Assembly (NCBI RefSeq): GCF_003967015.1
Contig: NZ_AP017560.1
Coordinates: 2,970,048 to 3,034,047, forward strand
Length of the DNA stretch: 64,000 nt
Reading direction: 5' to 3'
Source of the DNA: Pseudanabaena sp. ABRG5-3
GTDB taxonomy: Bacteria; Cyanobacteriota; Cyanobacteriia; Pseudanabaenales; Pseudanabaenaceae
The translations under genes were made by a program, and so were the position numbers. Below are positions 26,281 to 36,900 of the stretch, piece after piece. Within the stretch, counting starts at the first letter, position 1; the number at the start of each line of letters is the position of its first letter. The notes beneath the pieces are model-generated. The model was not told the origin of the DNA. It did not search any database and saw only the letters and a list, made by a program, of their open reading frames with translations.

Positions 26281-27486
26281 ATGCGTATTCTTGCTCTAGC
26301 TTGGGAATTCCCCCCGCGCATCATTGGAGGAATTTCTCGTCATGTAGCAGAGCTATATCCTGAAGTTGTTAAGCGCGGACATGAAGTACATTTAATTACC
26401 GTTGCGGTTGAAAATGAGCCATTAGAAGCAATTATCAATGGTATTCATGTCCATCGTGTTCCTGTTGAAAAAAATCATGATTTTTTTGAATGGGTAGTGC
26501 AAATGAACTGCAATATGCTGAAATTTGCCAGAGATTTCTTGACTGCTAGAAAATTTTTGGATCAGCAGTCTATCGATATCATTCATGCCCATGATTGGTT
26601 AGTCGAAGAAACTGCGATCGCCCTAACTACAGAATTTCAGATTCCGCTCGTTGCCACCATTCATGCTACGGAATACGGAAGGTGTAATGGGATTCATAAT
26701 GATACGCAAAGGTATATCCATCAAAGAGAAATCAGATTAACGCAAGCAGCCAAAAGAGTGATTGTTTGCTCGGAATATATGCGTGGTGAACTCCAAAGGG
26801 CGCTAGATTGCCCTGCGATCAAAACTGACGTGGTTTACAACGGATTGAGTATTGAACGTTGGCAAAATATTATTGATGCCCATCAACTAGAATTTGATCG
26901 GCTCGCGCTTCGTGAGCAATATGCTAAACCCGAAGAAGCAATCATTTACTATGTTGGACGGATCACCTTTGAAAAAGGAATTTATGTGTTGCTTAATGCA
27001 ATGCCTAAAGTAATTGCTGCAATGAATGATCAAGTCCGCCTTGTGATTATTGGCACTGGCGATGCGTATTCCATCCTATTGCAACGTCAAGCTTGGGATT
27101 TAGGAATTTACCATAAAGTTTTATTTACAGGTTTTATGGCAGATGCGGACTTTTGGAAATTTCAAACGATCGCCAATTGTGCCGTTTTCCCCAGCTTGTA
27201 CGAACCCTTTGGGATTGTTGCTTTAGAAAGTTTTGCAGCGAAAATCCCTCTTGTAGTTTCCAATACAGGTGGTTTGTCGGAGGTGGTACGTCATCGGGTT
27301 ACAGGTTGTGTCACCCAAGTAAATGATGCTAATTCTTTGGCAGAGGGAATAATTGAGATTTTGCGTAATCAGGAATATGCCCAAACCCTAGTTAATAATG
27401 CTCAATCAGAGCTAAGAGAGCGCTTCGCATGGGATCGACTTGCTGCCCAAACTGAAGAAGTTTTCCTCAAAGTACTAGAGCATTAA
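26281..27486 (+). CDS. Glycosyltransferase family 4, glycogen-synthase-like
   Basis: 401 residues with the GT-B fold. N-terminal domain: ILALAWEFPPRIIGGISRHV, the starch/glycogen-synthase-like acceptor motif, with IIHAHDWL. C-terminal domain: YYVGRITFEKGIYVLL, FTGFM and the donor-binding PSLYEPFGIVALE (E-x7-E). This is the shorter GT4 type common in cyanobacteria and archaea, not the full GlgA length of about 480. A role in glycogen or cell-envelope glycans cannot be decided. Monocistronic; followed by a perfect hairpin. Confidence 0.85.
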   Translation: MRILALAWEFPPRIIGGISRHVAELYPEVVKRGHEVHLITVAVENEPLEAIINGIHVHRVPVEKNHDFFEWVVQMNCNMLKFARDFLTARKFLDQQSIDIIHAHDWLVEETAIALTTEFQIPLVATIHATEYGRCNGIHNDTQRYIHQREIRLTQAAKRVIVCSEYMRGELQRALDCPAIKTDVVYNGLSIERWQNIIDAHQLEFDRLALREQYAKPEEAIIYYVGRITFEKGIYVLLNAMPKVIAAMNDQVRLVIIGTGDAYSILLQRQAWDLGIYHKVLFTGFMADADFWKFQTIANCAVFPSLYEPFGIVALESFAAKIPLVVSNTGGLSEVVRHRVTGCVTQVNDANSLAEGIIEILRNQEYAQTLVNNAQSELRERFAWDRLAAQTEEVFLKVLEH

Positions 27487-27533
27487 GCAGAATGATCAAT
27501 GCAGTTACAACGCTTTGCGCTCAAACCCAAGCC

Positions 27534-27582
27534 AAGAGATTTTTTGAAAGGCTTGCTTCGCAAGCCTTTCAAAAAATCTCTT
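27534..27582. terminator. Perfect 23-bp hairpin, GC-TTC-GC core
   Basis: Arms 27534-27556 and 27560-27582 lie between the convergent glycosyltransferase and small membrane-protein genes. The T and A runs within the arms make a terminator on both strands plausible. Confidence 0.8.
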
Positions 27583-27607
27583 GTGGTTCGTTATTTGAGA
27601 ATGATGT

Positions 27608-27817
27608 TTAACTAACTTGCAAAGTCATCTCTTGTAATAGCAGCTTCGTGGGGATAGTCGAGACTTTATTCGGAGGTTGATTGCGTAATCCTGATGGTGA
27701 TGGCAAAAACGATAGAAGGATTGTTAGAAGAGCGATAGAGATCATGCTGCCGACAAAGAATTTGGCAAACCATAATTCACTAATATCTTGATCAGAATTC
27801 AAATTGCGAGGAGCCAT
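27608..27817 (-). CDS. Small single-pass membrane protein
   Basis: 69 residues. A cytoplasmic-looking N-terminus (APRNLNSDQDISELWFAKF) precedes one transmembrane helix (about 22-42, FVGSMISIALLTILLSFL), then a polar tail. No family recognised. It has an ATG start and convergent arrangement with the glycosyltransferase, and the spacing suggests a real gene, but the length makes it less certain. Confidence 0.5.
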   Translation of the reverse strand: MAPRNLNSDQDISELWFAKFFVGSMISIALLTILLSFLPSPSGLRNQPPNKVSTIPTKLLLQEMTLQVS

Positions 27818-27859
27818 ATGTCTTGCTTGAAATGTTAGGTAGCTGGTATTACAGACGAT

Positions 27860-28513
27860 TTAGTTTACAAAAGGAGTTCCCCAAAAGCTCCAGTTTTCTT
27901 TGTTAAAGGGCGATCGCCATTTGGCAATTAAACTTCTTTCTAGTTGTTGTCGAGCAACTGTGGATGACGGGGTATCCCACCAGAATGTCATCACAATTTG
28001 GGTTGTTAGATTATGGGTATTGTGCAGTTCTCGGTAATTTAGGAGATATCGCTTGCAGTCATGAAGCCCTTTCCAACGTTTATGAGAACGACAGGTTTCT
28101 CCTATATACAGTAGCATGGGTGACTGGACTGATGCGACTAAATCGATAACAAAATACACACAAGCATCGCCAGCATCGGCACTAGGTAAGCGATAGAATT
28201 CCGCAGGTTGGATCGGTAATCCGAAAGGGTTAATCACATCAGGATCGCAATGACTAGACGGTATGTCAAATAGAGAAGTTTGCACTGCGGGGATCATTGT
28301 GGTGATGGAATCTTGATACTTTGCGATCGCCTGTTTCCACACCTGCAAAGACTGGCTTCCCATATCGTAACTAGCGCCACTGTCATAAACTCGCGAACTA
28401 CGCTCAATTCCTTCACTAAAGAGCGATCCCTGTTCATAGCTCAATCCAGACAAGGGGCTTAAGCCCCTTGTCTCTGAGTTTTTACTGTTATAGGGGGTGG
28501 GGCGATCGCTCAT
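27860..28513 (-). CDS. GIY-YIG nuclease-like protein
   Basis: 217 residues. The C-terminal 110 residues show the GIY-YIG pattern: VYFVIDLV (GIY position), LLYIGET (YIG), the arginine-containing CRSHKRWKGLHD, and a late glutamate-like ERSLIAKWRSPFNKENW. The N-terminal 100 residues are low-complexity and poorly conserved. This form is common in cyanobacteria as a stand-alone gene of unknown role. A 20-bp palindromic repeat (28451-28470) sits in the coding region near the N-terminus (RGLSPL), the same repeat that is intergenic at 6155. Confidence 0.75.
   Translation of the reverse strand: MSDRPTPYNSKNSETRGLSPLSGLSYEQGSLFSEGIERSSRVYDSGASYDMGSQSLQVWKQAIAKYQDSITTMIPAVQTSLFDIPSSHCDPDVINPFGLPIQPAEFYRLPSADAGDACVYFVIDLVASVQSPMLLYIGETCRSHKRWKGLHDCKRYLLNYRELHNTHNLTTQIVMTFWWDTPSSTVARQQLERSLIAKWRSPFNKENWSFWGTPFVN
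28449..28472. repeat. Palindromic repeat inside the GIY-YIG gene
   Basis: The 20-base palindrome identical to 6155-6174, extended by GA/TC to a 24-bp dyad. It is translated in frame within a low-complexity region. Confidence 0.85.
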
Positions 28514-28565
28514 AGACTTGAAGACTAATATGTTAATTTGTTTATAACTTAGCTAGTGTAGACCT

Positions 28566-29060
28566 ATGGCGATCGCAACCAAGCAGTTATCTCCTCTTGG
28601 AGAAAATCCTACAGATCCTAATCAGTCCAATAGTTACGGTCATGATTACGAGCATGATTTTTATGCTTGGACACAGGATCAATCTCATTTGCTGAGAACA
28701 GGACAACTGCAATTAATTGATGTTCAACATTTAGCTGAAGAAATAGAAGATATGGGGCGTGCTGAAAGGCGTGAGTTAGAAAGTCGTTTAGAAATTTTAT
28801 TAATGCATCTTTTGAAGTGGCAATTTCAACCTAGTAAGCGATCACGCAGTTGGCAATTAACCATTAAAGAACAAAGATTACGTTTACAAAAGCACCTCAA
28901 GCAAAATCCTAGTCTGAAAGCTGCCATAGCTGAGGTTTTTGATGATGCATATCAGTTAGCAGTCGTTAGCGCTGAAAAAGAGACAGGGTTAGATGTGTTT
29001 CCAGATATCGCTCCATATACTTCTGAGCAAGTTTTATTAGATAGTTTTTTACCCGATTAG
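28566..29060 (+). CDS. DUF29 domain protein
   Basis: 164 residues with the DUF29 pattern: YEHDFYAWTQDQSHLLRTGQ, DVQHLAEEIEDMGRAERREL and LLMHLLKWQFQPSKRSRSW. The family is expanded in cyanobacteria, is frequently horizontally spread, and has no confirmed function. The N-terminal 30 residues are polar. It is divergent from the GIY-YIG gene (52 bp between starts) and 27 bases before the dus gene on the same strand. Confidence 0.88.
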   Translation: MAIATKQLSPLGENPTDPNQSNSYGHDYEHDFYAWTQDQSHLLRTGQLQLIDVQHLAEEIEDMGRAERRELESRLEILLMHLLKWQFQPSKRSRSWQLTIKEQRLRLQKHLKQNPSLKAAIAEVFDDAYQLAVVSAEKETGLDVFPDIAPYTSEQVLLDSFLPD

Positions 29061-29087
29061 TCTCAAATTACAATCACTTTTTAAATT

Positions 29088-30134
29088 GTGCCTTCCCGAC
29101 CTCTACCATTACCAATTTTATCTGGACAACCACTGACTGCCCTTGCGCCAATGCAGGACGTAACCGATCTTGCCTTCATGCAAATGCTCAGCCAATATGG
29201 CTGTCCCGATTATTACGTGACTGAATATTTTCGGGTGTATGCCAACTCTAATCTCGACAAAAAAATTCTCAAATCAATTACCTGTAATACGACGGGTAGA
29301 CCCGTATTTGCTCAATTAATTGGCGAAAGCATTCCTGATATGTTGCGGATTGCTCAGCAGCTTACCAAATATCCGATCGCAGGGATCGATCTCAACCTTG
29401 GCTGTCCTGCGCCGCGTGTCTATCGCAAAAATGTCGGTGGTGGACTATTGCGCGAACCTGAAACCATTGAACGGATTTTTGATGCTTTGCGATCACAAAT
29501 TTCGGGACTTTTTACTGTGAAAATGCGTGTAGGCTTTGACTCAACTAATCATTTTGAGAAACTCCTCCAATTAATCAATCAATATCAAATTGATATGCTG
29601 AGTTTGCATGGGCGCACGGTCAAGGAGCTATATCGTGGCGAAGTACATTATGAATTAATCCGTCAGGCGGTTCAAACTGTTAATTGTCCTGTGTTAGCCA
29701 ATGGTAATGTGACTTCTTACCTCAAAGCCGAGCAGGTTATTCAAGAAACGGGTGCAGCAGGAGTGATGATCGGGCGATCGGCGATTCGCAATCCTTGGAT
29801 CTTTCAACAAATACGCGATCGCTTTGCTGGTAAACCTGTTCAAGTAATTACCCTAGCAGATGTCCATAAATATATTCAGCATCTATTTGCGATTACTTGC
29901 CAAGATACACTCAGGGAGAAATCCCATGTCAATAGTTTGAAGAAGTTCCTCAACTTTATTGGCACTGGCATCGATCCTGAAGGCAAATTTTTAGCGGGAA
30001 TGCGCTTGGTACAGTCAAAGCAAGAGCTTTTTGATTTATGCGATCGCCATTTATTGACAAATCCTGAACTTCCTTTTGCGATCGAACCATACGAAAATCT
30101 AGTAGCGCGTCCTAGTTGTGAATCCTGTGAATAA
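29088..30134 (+). CDS. tRNA-dihydrouridine synthase
   Basis: FMN enzyme that reduces uridine to dihydrouridine in tRNA D-loops. The 348 residues contain LAPMQDVTDLAFM (FMN site), GIDLNLGCPAPRVYRKNVGG with the catalytic cysteine in GCP, KMRVGFD, LHGRT and GVMIGRSAIRNPWIF, matching Dus. It is a shorter DusA/DusC-like form; the exact tRNA position is not predictable. GTG start at 29088. Its 3' end overlaps the open upstream part of the next gene's frame. Confidence 0.93.
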   Translation: MPSRPLPLPILSGQPLTALAPMQDVTDLAFMQMLSQYGCPDYYVTEYFRVYANSNLDKKILKSITCNTTGRPVFAQLIGESIPDMLRIAQQLTKYPIAGIDLNLGCPAPRVYRKNVGGGLLREPETIERIFDALRSQISGLFTVKMRVGFDSTNHFEKLLQLINQYQIDMLSLHGRTVKELYRGEVHYELIRQAVQTVNCPVLANGNVTSYLKAEQVIQETGAAGVMIGRSAIRNPWIFQQIRDRFAGKPVQVITLADVHKYIQHLFAITCQDTLREKSHVNSLKKFLNFIGTGIDPEGKFLAGMRLVQSKQELFDLCDRHLLTNPELPFAIEPYENLVARPSCESCE

Positions 30135-30138
30135 GCAT

Positions 30139-31320
30139 ATGTTCTCATTACAAAAGTTTTGGAAGTTATTACTTAGCTGCTTTGTGTTTTTGGCAGTCTT
30201 TAGCATGGCTCATTTCCCAGCCATAGCAGCAAGCGATCGCACATTTCTAAATGTATCCCTAGACTTCATTAATGAGTATAAATTACCAAAACAAAAGTTT
30301 GAGAATACTCCCGTCGGTGGTCTATCAGGACTCACTTATGATCGATTTGAAAACTCTTTCTACGCCATTTCCGATGATCGTAGTGAATTTGCACCTGCGA
30401 GATTTTATGCCCTCAAGCTGAAATTTAGTTCTGAACCAGAGCATCCTAATCTGGATAATGTAGAAGTAATTGGCGTAGATTTCCTCAAAGATAAAACTGG
30501 CAATACCTATCCTAAGGGCGAAGTTGATCCCGAAGGAATTGCCTTAACAGGCGATCGCACGGTGCTAATTTCTAGTGAAGGGGTAACGAGCAAAGGCATT
30601 CCGCCATTTATCGATGAGTTTGATCTCTTGACAGGAAAATGGCTACGCAGTTTACCAATTCCTCAGCGCTATTTGTTCGAGCCAAAACCAGACCCAACCG
30701 AGAAACCAAATTTTCCTAAGAATAAAAAGCCAGAACCACAGGGAGTAAGAGATAATCTTGGCTTTGAAGCATTGACCGTAATTCGTGATTCCATTGGTGA
30801 TCCCTATCGCGTATTTACAATTACTGAAAATACTCTCGCTCAGGATACTCAACCTGATGCAATCCAACCATCGGAAAGCCGATTTTTGCATTATCTAGTT
30901 GGCAATATCGCACCGCTAATTGTTGCTGAGCATCGCTATCTCGTCGAAGCGATGACTCCCCCTGTTACCCAAATCGGCGTAAATGATCTTGTCGCTCTTG
31001 ATCGCGGTGGACATTTCCTCACCCTTGAGCGTTCCAACGGCACAGCAGGACTAAGTGCAAAAATCTGGCAAATTGCCACGGGTAGCGCCGATGATACTTC
31101 CTCAATTAAAAGCTTTCGCTCTAGCCCTAACGTGCGATCAATCCGCAAAAATCTAGTTCTAGACTTAGCAACCCTTGGGATTAAATTAGACAACTTAGAA
31201 GGAATGGCGATCGGACCCCGTTTAGCCGATGGTTCGCAAAGTCTGATTCTGGTAAGTGATGATAATTTTAGCGATCGCCAATTCACTCAATTTCTATTGT
31301 TTCGCTTAAAGCGTAATTAG
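30139..31320 (+). CDS. Esterase-like activity of phytase family protein, exported
   Basis: About 393 residues. A clear signal peptide (KLLLSCFVFLAVFSMAHFPAIAA) is followed by the phytase-like beta-propeller domain with PVGGLSGLTYDRFENSFYAI, VDPEGIAL, LGFEALTV and NLEGMAIGPRLADGSQSLIL. Family members act outside the cytoplasm on phosphate esters, but activity is rarely shown. The frame is open from GTG codons at 30118 and 30127; the ATG at 30139 gives the cleanest signal peptide. It immediately follows dus (operon likely). Confidence 0.82.
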   Translation: MFSLQKFWKLLLSCFVFLAVFSMAHFPAIAASDRTFLNVSLDFINEYKLPKQKFENTPVGGLSGLTYDRFENSFYAISDDRSEFAPARFYALKLKFSSEPEHPNLDNVEVIGVDFLKDKTGNTYPKGEVDPEGIALTGDRTVLISSEGVTSKGIPPFIDEFDLLTGKWLRSLPIPQRYLFEPKPDPTEKPNFPKNKKPEPQGVRDNLGFEALTVIRDSIGDPYRVFTITENTLAQDTQPDAIQPSESRFLHYLVGNIAPLIVAEHRYLVEAMTPPVTQIGVNDLVALDRGGHFLTLERSNGTAGLSAKIWQIATGSADDTSSIKSFRSSPNVRSIRKNLVLDLATLGIKLDNLEGMAIGPRLADGSQSLILVSDDNFSDRQFTQFLLFRLKRN

Positions 31321-31334
31321 CCACTGAACCCAAT

Positions 31335-31363
31335 AAATGTGCGGTGCTTCGCACCGTACATTT
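31335..31363. terminator. Hairpin between phytase-like and HerA-like genes
   Basis: 13-bp stem with one wobble, loop TTC between GC pairs, between convergent genes. The right arm includes the stop codon of the HerA-like gene. Confidence 0.75.
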
Positions 31364-33092
31364 AAAACCCTAGATCTGCCTTAGCAGTTTCGGCAACTCG
31401 TAGAACTTCTGGAGTCGAGATTTCTTCCCAAGGGACTTCGCCGATCTCGCGATAGAAGGTTTCATCATAGGGGCGAGTTTGTACGACCACAGGCATTGGT
31501 ACAGCATGACCTAAAACGAGTGCTTGCTGTTTAGAATCTAACTTCGATAAAATTGTTCGCAAATTACCACTACCAGCTACACCCGTAAAAATCGCATCAA
31601 TATCTTTCTCATCATTGAGCAAAGCTGTAATTCGGGTTCCAATTTGGGACATGACCTCATTATCAATTCCTGAAGGACGCTGATCGACGATGAGTAAAGT
31701 CACAAAATATTTCCGCATCTCACGGGCGATCGTCCCGAAAATCGTTTGTCTAGCCGTATTTGGAGCCAGAAAACGATGGGCTTCTTCAATGGTGATGGTT
31801 AACTGCTGGGGGCGATCGCTAATATTTTTTGTCTGCAAAAACTTCTCCGCTTGCTGCACATAGGAATGATGAATCCGCCGCGTAATGATATTTGTCGCCA
31901 ACATATAGGAGAGTAGATTTGACTGTGAGCCGAACTCGATCACGATATGTTTACCCGCCGCGATCGCATCGAGAATTCGCTTAATATAATTTTCTGGGCA
32001 AGTCTGACGCAGATATTTAAGATCATCAAGGCGCGTGAGTTTACGCTGGAGTGCCATGATCGAGGATTTACTCCCCATTTTCTGTTCGCAAAATTCTTGA
32101 ATTTCCGAATTAGTCATCGCTAACAATCGCGAAATCCAAGTTTTACCAAATTCATTCCTTAGAATAATCGCATTTTCTAAACTTGCTTCCGAGAGATTTA
32201 ACTCATCGCGAATCAGCATCAAGTCTTCCACATCAATTTGGTCATAGCTGATGTAAAGCTCCTGAGCATCACGCACCCCGCGCCGCCTTGTCGAGTCAGG
32301 ATCGAGGGTATAAATCTGTACCTGTGCAGGAAATAGCTGTCGTAACCCCTTAACCGTACTAAATCTTTTGCCTTCAGTCGCTGCTTCCCAACCATATTCC
32401 GAGTGCATATCGAAAATCAGATTCACTGCCGCTTGCTTACGGATAATTCCTGATAGTAATAAGCGTGTCAAAAAAGATTTTCCCGTTCCCGATTTACCAA
32501 ATACACCGTTACTCCGCTCCACAAAGCGATCGAGATCGAGACAAATCGGCACAGGCATATCAATGGGCTGCCCGATCGCAAAATTTCTCTTATGTGGGTC
32601 ATCCTCCCACCCAAACACAATCCGAAAGTCCCTCTCCGTCGCATCAAATACTTGCGAAAAATGACTAGGAATAGTCTTTACTGGCAGGAGTTGAAAGTCA
32701 TTTATTTCTTCTACGGTTTCATAAACTGGCGATTTTTTGCGCTTTGTCTTTTTAACGCGATCGCTACTTGCCCTTTGCGTTAACAGATCAAAAGGATTAG
32801 ACGGCACAAACATTAACATTGGCGTTAAGTTGATTGTGCCAAAGGTTCCTGTTCCTGCCAAAATTTCGGTTAAAAAAGTATTCTCAGGATCGGGTGGATT
32901 CATGAGAATGCGCGGACTAGCAGTGCCAAGGGTGACATCGGTGAGAATGCAGAAAAAGCGTGTATGCCTACCATGCACCACCAAAAACTTACCAACGCGC
33001 ATATCTTCGACTGAAATTTCACCATTCAGCCTTACCTCTAAGCCATCGCTTAAAGAACCCTGAACAACAATGCCTAATGGTTGCAAATCCAT
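31362..33092 (-). CDS. HerA-like ATPase (DUF87)
   Basis: 576 residues. The N-terminal HAS-barrel part (GIVVQGSLSDGLEVRL, GKFLVVHG) precedes the ATPase core with Walker A GVFGKSGTGKSFLTRL, a Walker B-like LTITIEEAHRFL, and IGTRITALLNDEKDIDA toward the C-terminus with an arginine-finger-type RPSG. This matches the HerA/FtsK-like hexameric DNA translocase family. NurA, the usual partner nuclease, is not adjacent, as is common in cyanobacteria. A role in DNA end processing or segregation is inference. Confidence 0.85.
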   Translation of the reverse strand: MDLQPLGIVVQGSLSDGLEVRLNGEISVEDMRVGKFLVVHGRHTRFFCILTDVTLGTASPRILMNPPDPENTFLTEILAGTGTFGTINLTPMLMFVPSNPFDLLTQRASSDRVKKTKRKKSPVYETVEEINDFQLLPVKTIPSHFSQVFDATERDFRIVFGWEDDPHKRNFAIGQPIDMPVPICLDLDRFVERSNGVFGKSGTGKSFLTRLLLSGIIRKQAAVNLIFDMHSEYGWEAATEGKRFSTVKGLRQLFPAQVQIYTLDPDSTRRRGVRDAQELYISYDQIDVEDLMLIRDELNLSEASLENAIILRNEFGKTWISRLLAMTNSEIQEFCEQKMGSKSSIMALQRKLTRLDDLKYLRQTCPENYIKRILDAIAAGKHIVIEFGSQSNLLSYMLATNIITRRIHHSYVQQAEKFLQTKNISDRPQQLTITIEEAHRFLAPNTARQTIFGTIAREMRKYFVTLLIVDQRPSGIDNEVMSQIGTRITALLNDEKDIDAIFTGVAGSGNLRTILSKLDSKQQALVLGHAVPMPVVVQTRPYDETFYREIGEVPWEEISTPEVLRVAETAKADLGF

Positions 33093-33133
33093 GCTAAACC
33101 TACGTTAAGCGTCATACTTTTGCATAGCATAGC

Positions 33134-33210
33134 AAAATAGAGCCAAAAGCTAAGCTTTTGGCTCTATTTTAAAGAAATAAATATTGCTAATTTTTCAGCA
33201 GTATTTATTT
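33134..33210. terminator. Two hairpins between HerA-like and RRM genes
   Basis: A perfect 17-bp stem at 33134-33170 (GC-TAA-GC core) and a 14-bp stem with one wobble at 33175-33210. The second, followed on the minus strand by the U-rich arm, is likely the terminator of the RRM gene. Confidence 0.75.
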
Positions 33211-33217
33211 TTTAGAT

Positions 33218-33544
33218 TTAGTAACGACCGCCGCCAGACTTGCCATAGCCGCCACGACCACCGCCGCCGCCTCTATTGCCACCGCCAAACGAGTCATTAT
33301 TCTCGCGAGGCTTAGCCTTGTTAACTTTGAGAACGCGACCCATCCACTCAGCACCGTCCAATGCTGTGATTGCAGCATCTTCTTCAGTGTCTTGGCTCAT
33401 TTCAACGAAAGCAAAGCCGCGAGCGCGACCAGTTTCACGATCTGTAGGGAAATGAACACGAGTGACCTTGCCGTAGTCTTCAAAAACTGGCTTTAAATGG
33501 TCTTGAGTAACTTCATAGGACAAGTTACCAACGTAAATAGACAT
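33218..33544 (-). CDS. RRM RNA-binding protein with glycine-rich tail
   Basis: 108 residues, of the cyanobacterial Rbp group, cold-inducible in several strains. One RRM (residues 1-82) has RNP2 IYVGNL and RNP1 RGFAFVEM; the last 25 residues are a Gly/Arg tail (GGGGGRGGYGKSGGGRY). It binds single-stranded RNA; some family members position thylakoid-protein mRNAs. ATG start with AGAAAG upstream. Followed by a likely terminator hairpin. Confidence 0.95.
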   Translation of the reverse strand: MSIYVGNLSYEVTQDHLKPVFEDYGKVTRVHFPTDRETGRARGFAFVEMSQDTEEDAAITALDGAEWMGRVLKVNKAKPRENNDSFGGGNRGGGGGRGGYGKSGGGRY

Positions 33545-33971
33545 TATGCTTTCTCCAAGAATTCAATGAGTATGTAGAGTTAGAGATGTCGGAGAGAAGC
33601 TTGTCACGATGAAACAGAAAAAAACTGCCAGTACAGAAAACAATTGCTACAACCGATGAATACTTTTACCTTACGGGAATTAGTCTAACGCATATAGATT
33701 AAATTTGGGGATAATGTTACATTTTATTTCTTTTTATATGGGCTTATCGCGATAATAACCACTGTTGATCCTTTCCCCCTAAAATTTTGTTGCCTAAATT
33801 TACAGAACCTGATGCGTCTAAGCGATATAGGTCTTATTAAAAACAGCTTTTAAAAACATCTTTAATACTAAGCATAATTGCTGAAAGAGTCTTCTTCTAA
33901 TTCTCATTTTTTAAATTATTACTTAAAATGAAGGTCTATAGCTTGGTATAAGTTATCGCGAATAATAAGTA
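33545..33971. other. Intergenic region between divergent genes
   Basis: 427 bp between the RRM gene and the exoprotein gene, AT-rich. It presumably carries both promoters and a long RRM-gene leader, as is usual for cold-responsive rbp genes. I see no RNA gene or repeat. Confidence 0.5.
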
Positions 33972-33992
33972 GTGAAATACCTTCAAATCACC

Positions 33993-36900
33993 ATGAAAGC
34001 ACCCTACATCAGATTTAGTATTGTTGCGATCGCCTGTAGCCTGATTTCAGTCGCTCCACTTCAAGCTCAAGTCATTGGTGACAAGACATTACCTATTAGT
34101 ACGATCGTTAATAATCAGGGAACCACCTTCAACATTACAGGTGGCACACAGGTTGGAGGTAACCAATTTCATAGTTTTCAACAGTTTTCAGTCCCCACAG
34201 GTAACACCGCATATTTCAATAACGGTAATGATGTAACCAATATCATTAGTCGCGTTACGGGTAACTCTATTTCTAACATTGATGGATTGATCAAGGCGAA
34301 TGGACAGGCAAATCTGTTTTTAATCAATCCGAATGGCATCATTTTTGGAAAAAATGCTCAGCTACAAATTGGTGGTTCCTTTACAGCCTCTACCGCCAAC
34401 AGCATTAAGTTTGCGGATGGAAAAGAATTTAGTGCTACTAATCCCCAATCTACACCACTGTTAACGGTCAGCACTCCCATTGGTTTACAATATGGCAAAG
34501 AGCATAACGCAGTTATTAGCAATGATGGGAACTTAAGTGTCAATAAGGACTTGACTCTATCCTCTGGAAATGTGATCAGTAATGGCACTCTATCTGCTCT
34601 ACAGGGTAACTTGCGAGTAGAGTCCGTGACTGGTGATGTAGAAGTTAAAGATGCGATCGCCAATACTGCCACATTCACTGCCAATCGTAATCTAATCCTA
34701 AATAGTAGTCAAATTGGCACAATTAGCGACTTGAATCTACTCGCTAAAGATTCTGTTATTGCAAGAGATACTGCTGAGCGTCCATTTATTTCATCCGCAG
34801 GAGCAAAACTGACAGTCCAAGGCGATCGCCTAGTTGATCTTTTTGTACTAAACCATCCCGACAGTGGATTCTACTCAGGTAGTGATATGGTATTTCGTTC
34901 CGCTAATACCATCATCGGTGATGCCCATTACTATGCTAATGGCAACTTTCGTGTTGAAAAATTAGATGGCTCTATCGGCAACCTCGAAAGCCCAACTGAT
35001 CCTATAATTCGCTCTTCCAGCAATGTAGACCTTGGGGTGTATTTAGGCAGATCTTTACATATTATTGCAGGTGGAAAAGTCACAATCGGAGCCGCTCAAA
35101 TCACCAATGCTGATACAACTAACAACTCAATCAATCCCAATAATCCACAAACCCAATCTCTAGCTAATGTCACCCTATCTAGTGGCAAGTCCCTAGTTAT
35201 TGATGGAAGTACGAAACCGACGCTAGATATTCGGGCAGGTGTCGATTCAACAATTATTGGTACATCTGGTATAACACCAGTTGCAACAACTACAGGCTCA
35301 AGACCAACCTGTGCCAGTGGTAATACTATAAGTTGCTACTTCAATAGTACCTTCACAACACGAGTTCTTCCTGTCATACCATCTTCATCTTCAACTCCGA
35401 CAGAAAGTGGAATTACAATTGGAAAGATCAATATTCAAAGACCTGATGCAGTCGTTCTACTAACTAATAATTACATGCCAAATACCAGCCTTACAGGGAA
35501 TAGTGATATTACGATCACGGGAACTGGTCCGTCTGCTCTTCCAATCGCTGGTATAAGTTTAGTTCCTACAGGCAGCATAAATTCTATTGTGAATGGAGGC
35601 TCATTATATATAGATTCTCGCTCAAATATTGTAATGCAACCTAACACACTTATTTTGACTAGCTCTACCTTGGCAGATGCAAACGCAGGAAATATTGATT
35701 TGCTTGCTAAAAACCAAATTAGTTTGGGTCAAAATGTGCAAATCAAAGCAGATGGAACTAATTTAGGGGGACAGATTAATCTTATTAGTAATGGGGCGCT
35801 TTCTACTCAAGGATTACAACTTTTTAGCACTAGTACATCCTCCAATAGTAATGGAAATAGTGGAAGGATTCACATTACCGCAACTTCGCTTAATTTAAAC
35901 ACCTCTAATACATTTGCTTCTCAAATTGTTACAAGTACTCAGGGAAAGGCAAATGCAGGTGATATTCAGCTTAACATTTCTGGTGCTATCAACTTGAATG
36001 GTAGTTTAAGCAATGCTACAACCGAAATTCGGAGTCAAGCATTTACTAACACCGCACAAGGGAATAGCGGAAATATAATCATCAATGGAGAAAATCAATC
36101 AAAGAAAGCAGATTCTTTATCCATTAAGAATGGCGCTCAAATCACCTCTATTACTGAAGGAAGCGGTAAAATTGGAGAGATTAGTATTTTAGCAAACTCA
36201 GTTAGCATTGATGGTACTAAGAGCAGTATCAATAGTCAAATTCTCGCAGGTGCAACTGGTAATGGCAGCCAAATTAAGCTCCAAACTACGAACCTTTCTT
36301 TAACTAATGGCGCACAAATTAGCACAGAAGTCTTAGGCACAAACATTAACAGTCAAGGTAGTAATATTCATATCTATACCAATAATTTGTCACTACTTAA
36401 TGGGTCACAAATCAGTACATCGGTGACTGGGCAAGGTAAAGCAGGAAGCCTGACTATAGATGCTTTGGGAACAGTGCTATTTGATTCTGTAGGTAAAATT
36501 TCTTCATTAATTAATTCTGGTGGGCAAGGCTTTGGTGGGGATATAACAGTCATTGCTCAGTTACTTTCGCTCACTAATGAATCTCAAATCAATGCTGGTA
36601 CTAGTGGATTCGGTAATGCTGGCAATATTACAATTAAAGTTAGAGATACTGCTAATTTTGATCGGAGCTTAGTTTCATCATCAGTAAATACAAATGGCAA
36701 GGGAAATGCTGGCAATGTAGAAATTACAGCTAAAGATATATTTCTGGTGAATGGTACGCAGATTAGCTCTGCGGTAGCTGGACAAGGTGATGGAGGGCAG
36801 ATTTCTATTACTTCTAACACATTAAAGATTGATGGTATAGGAACTCTCTTGGGTATAAATAGTACCAGTGGTATTTTTGGCTCCGTTAGAACAGGTGCTA

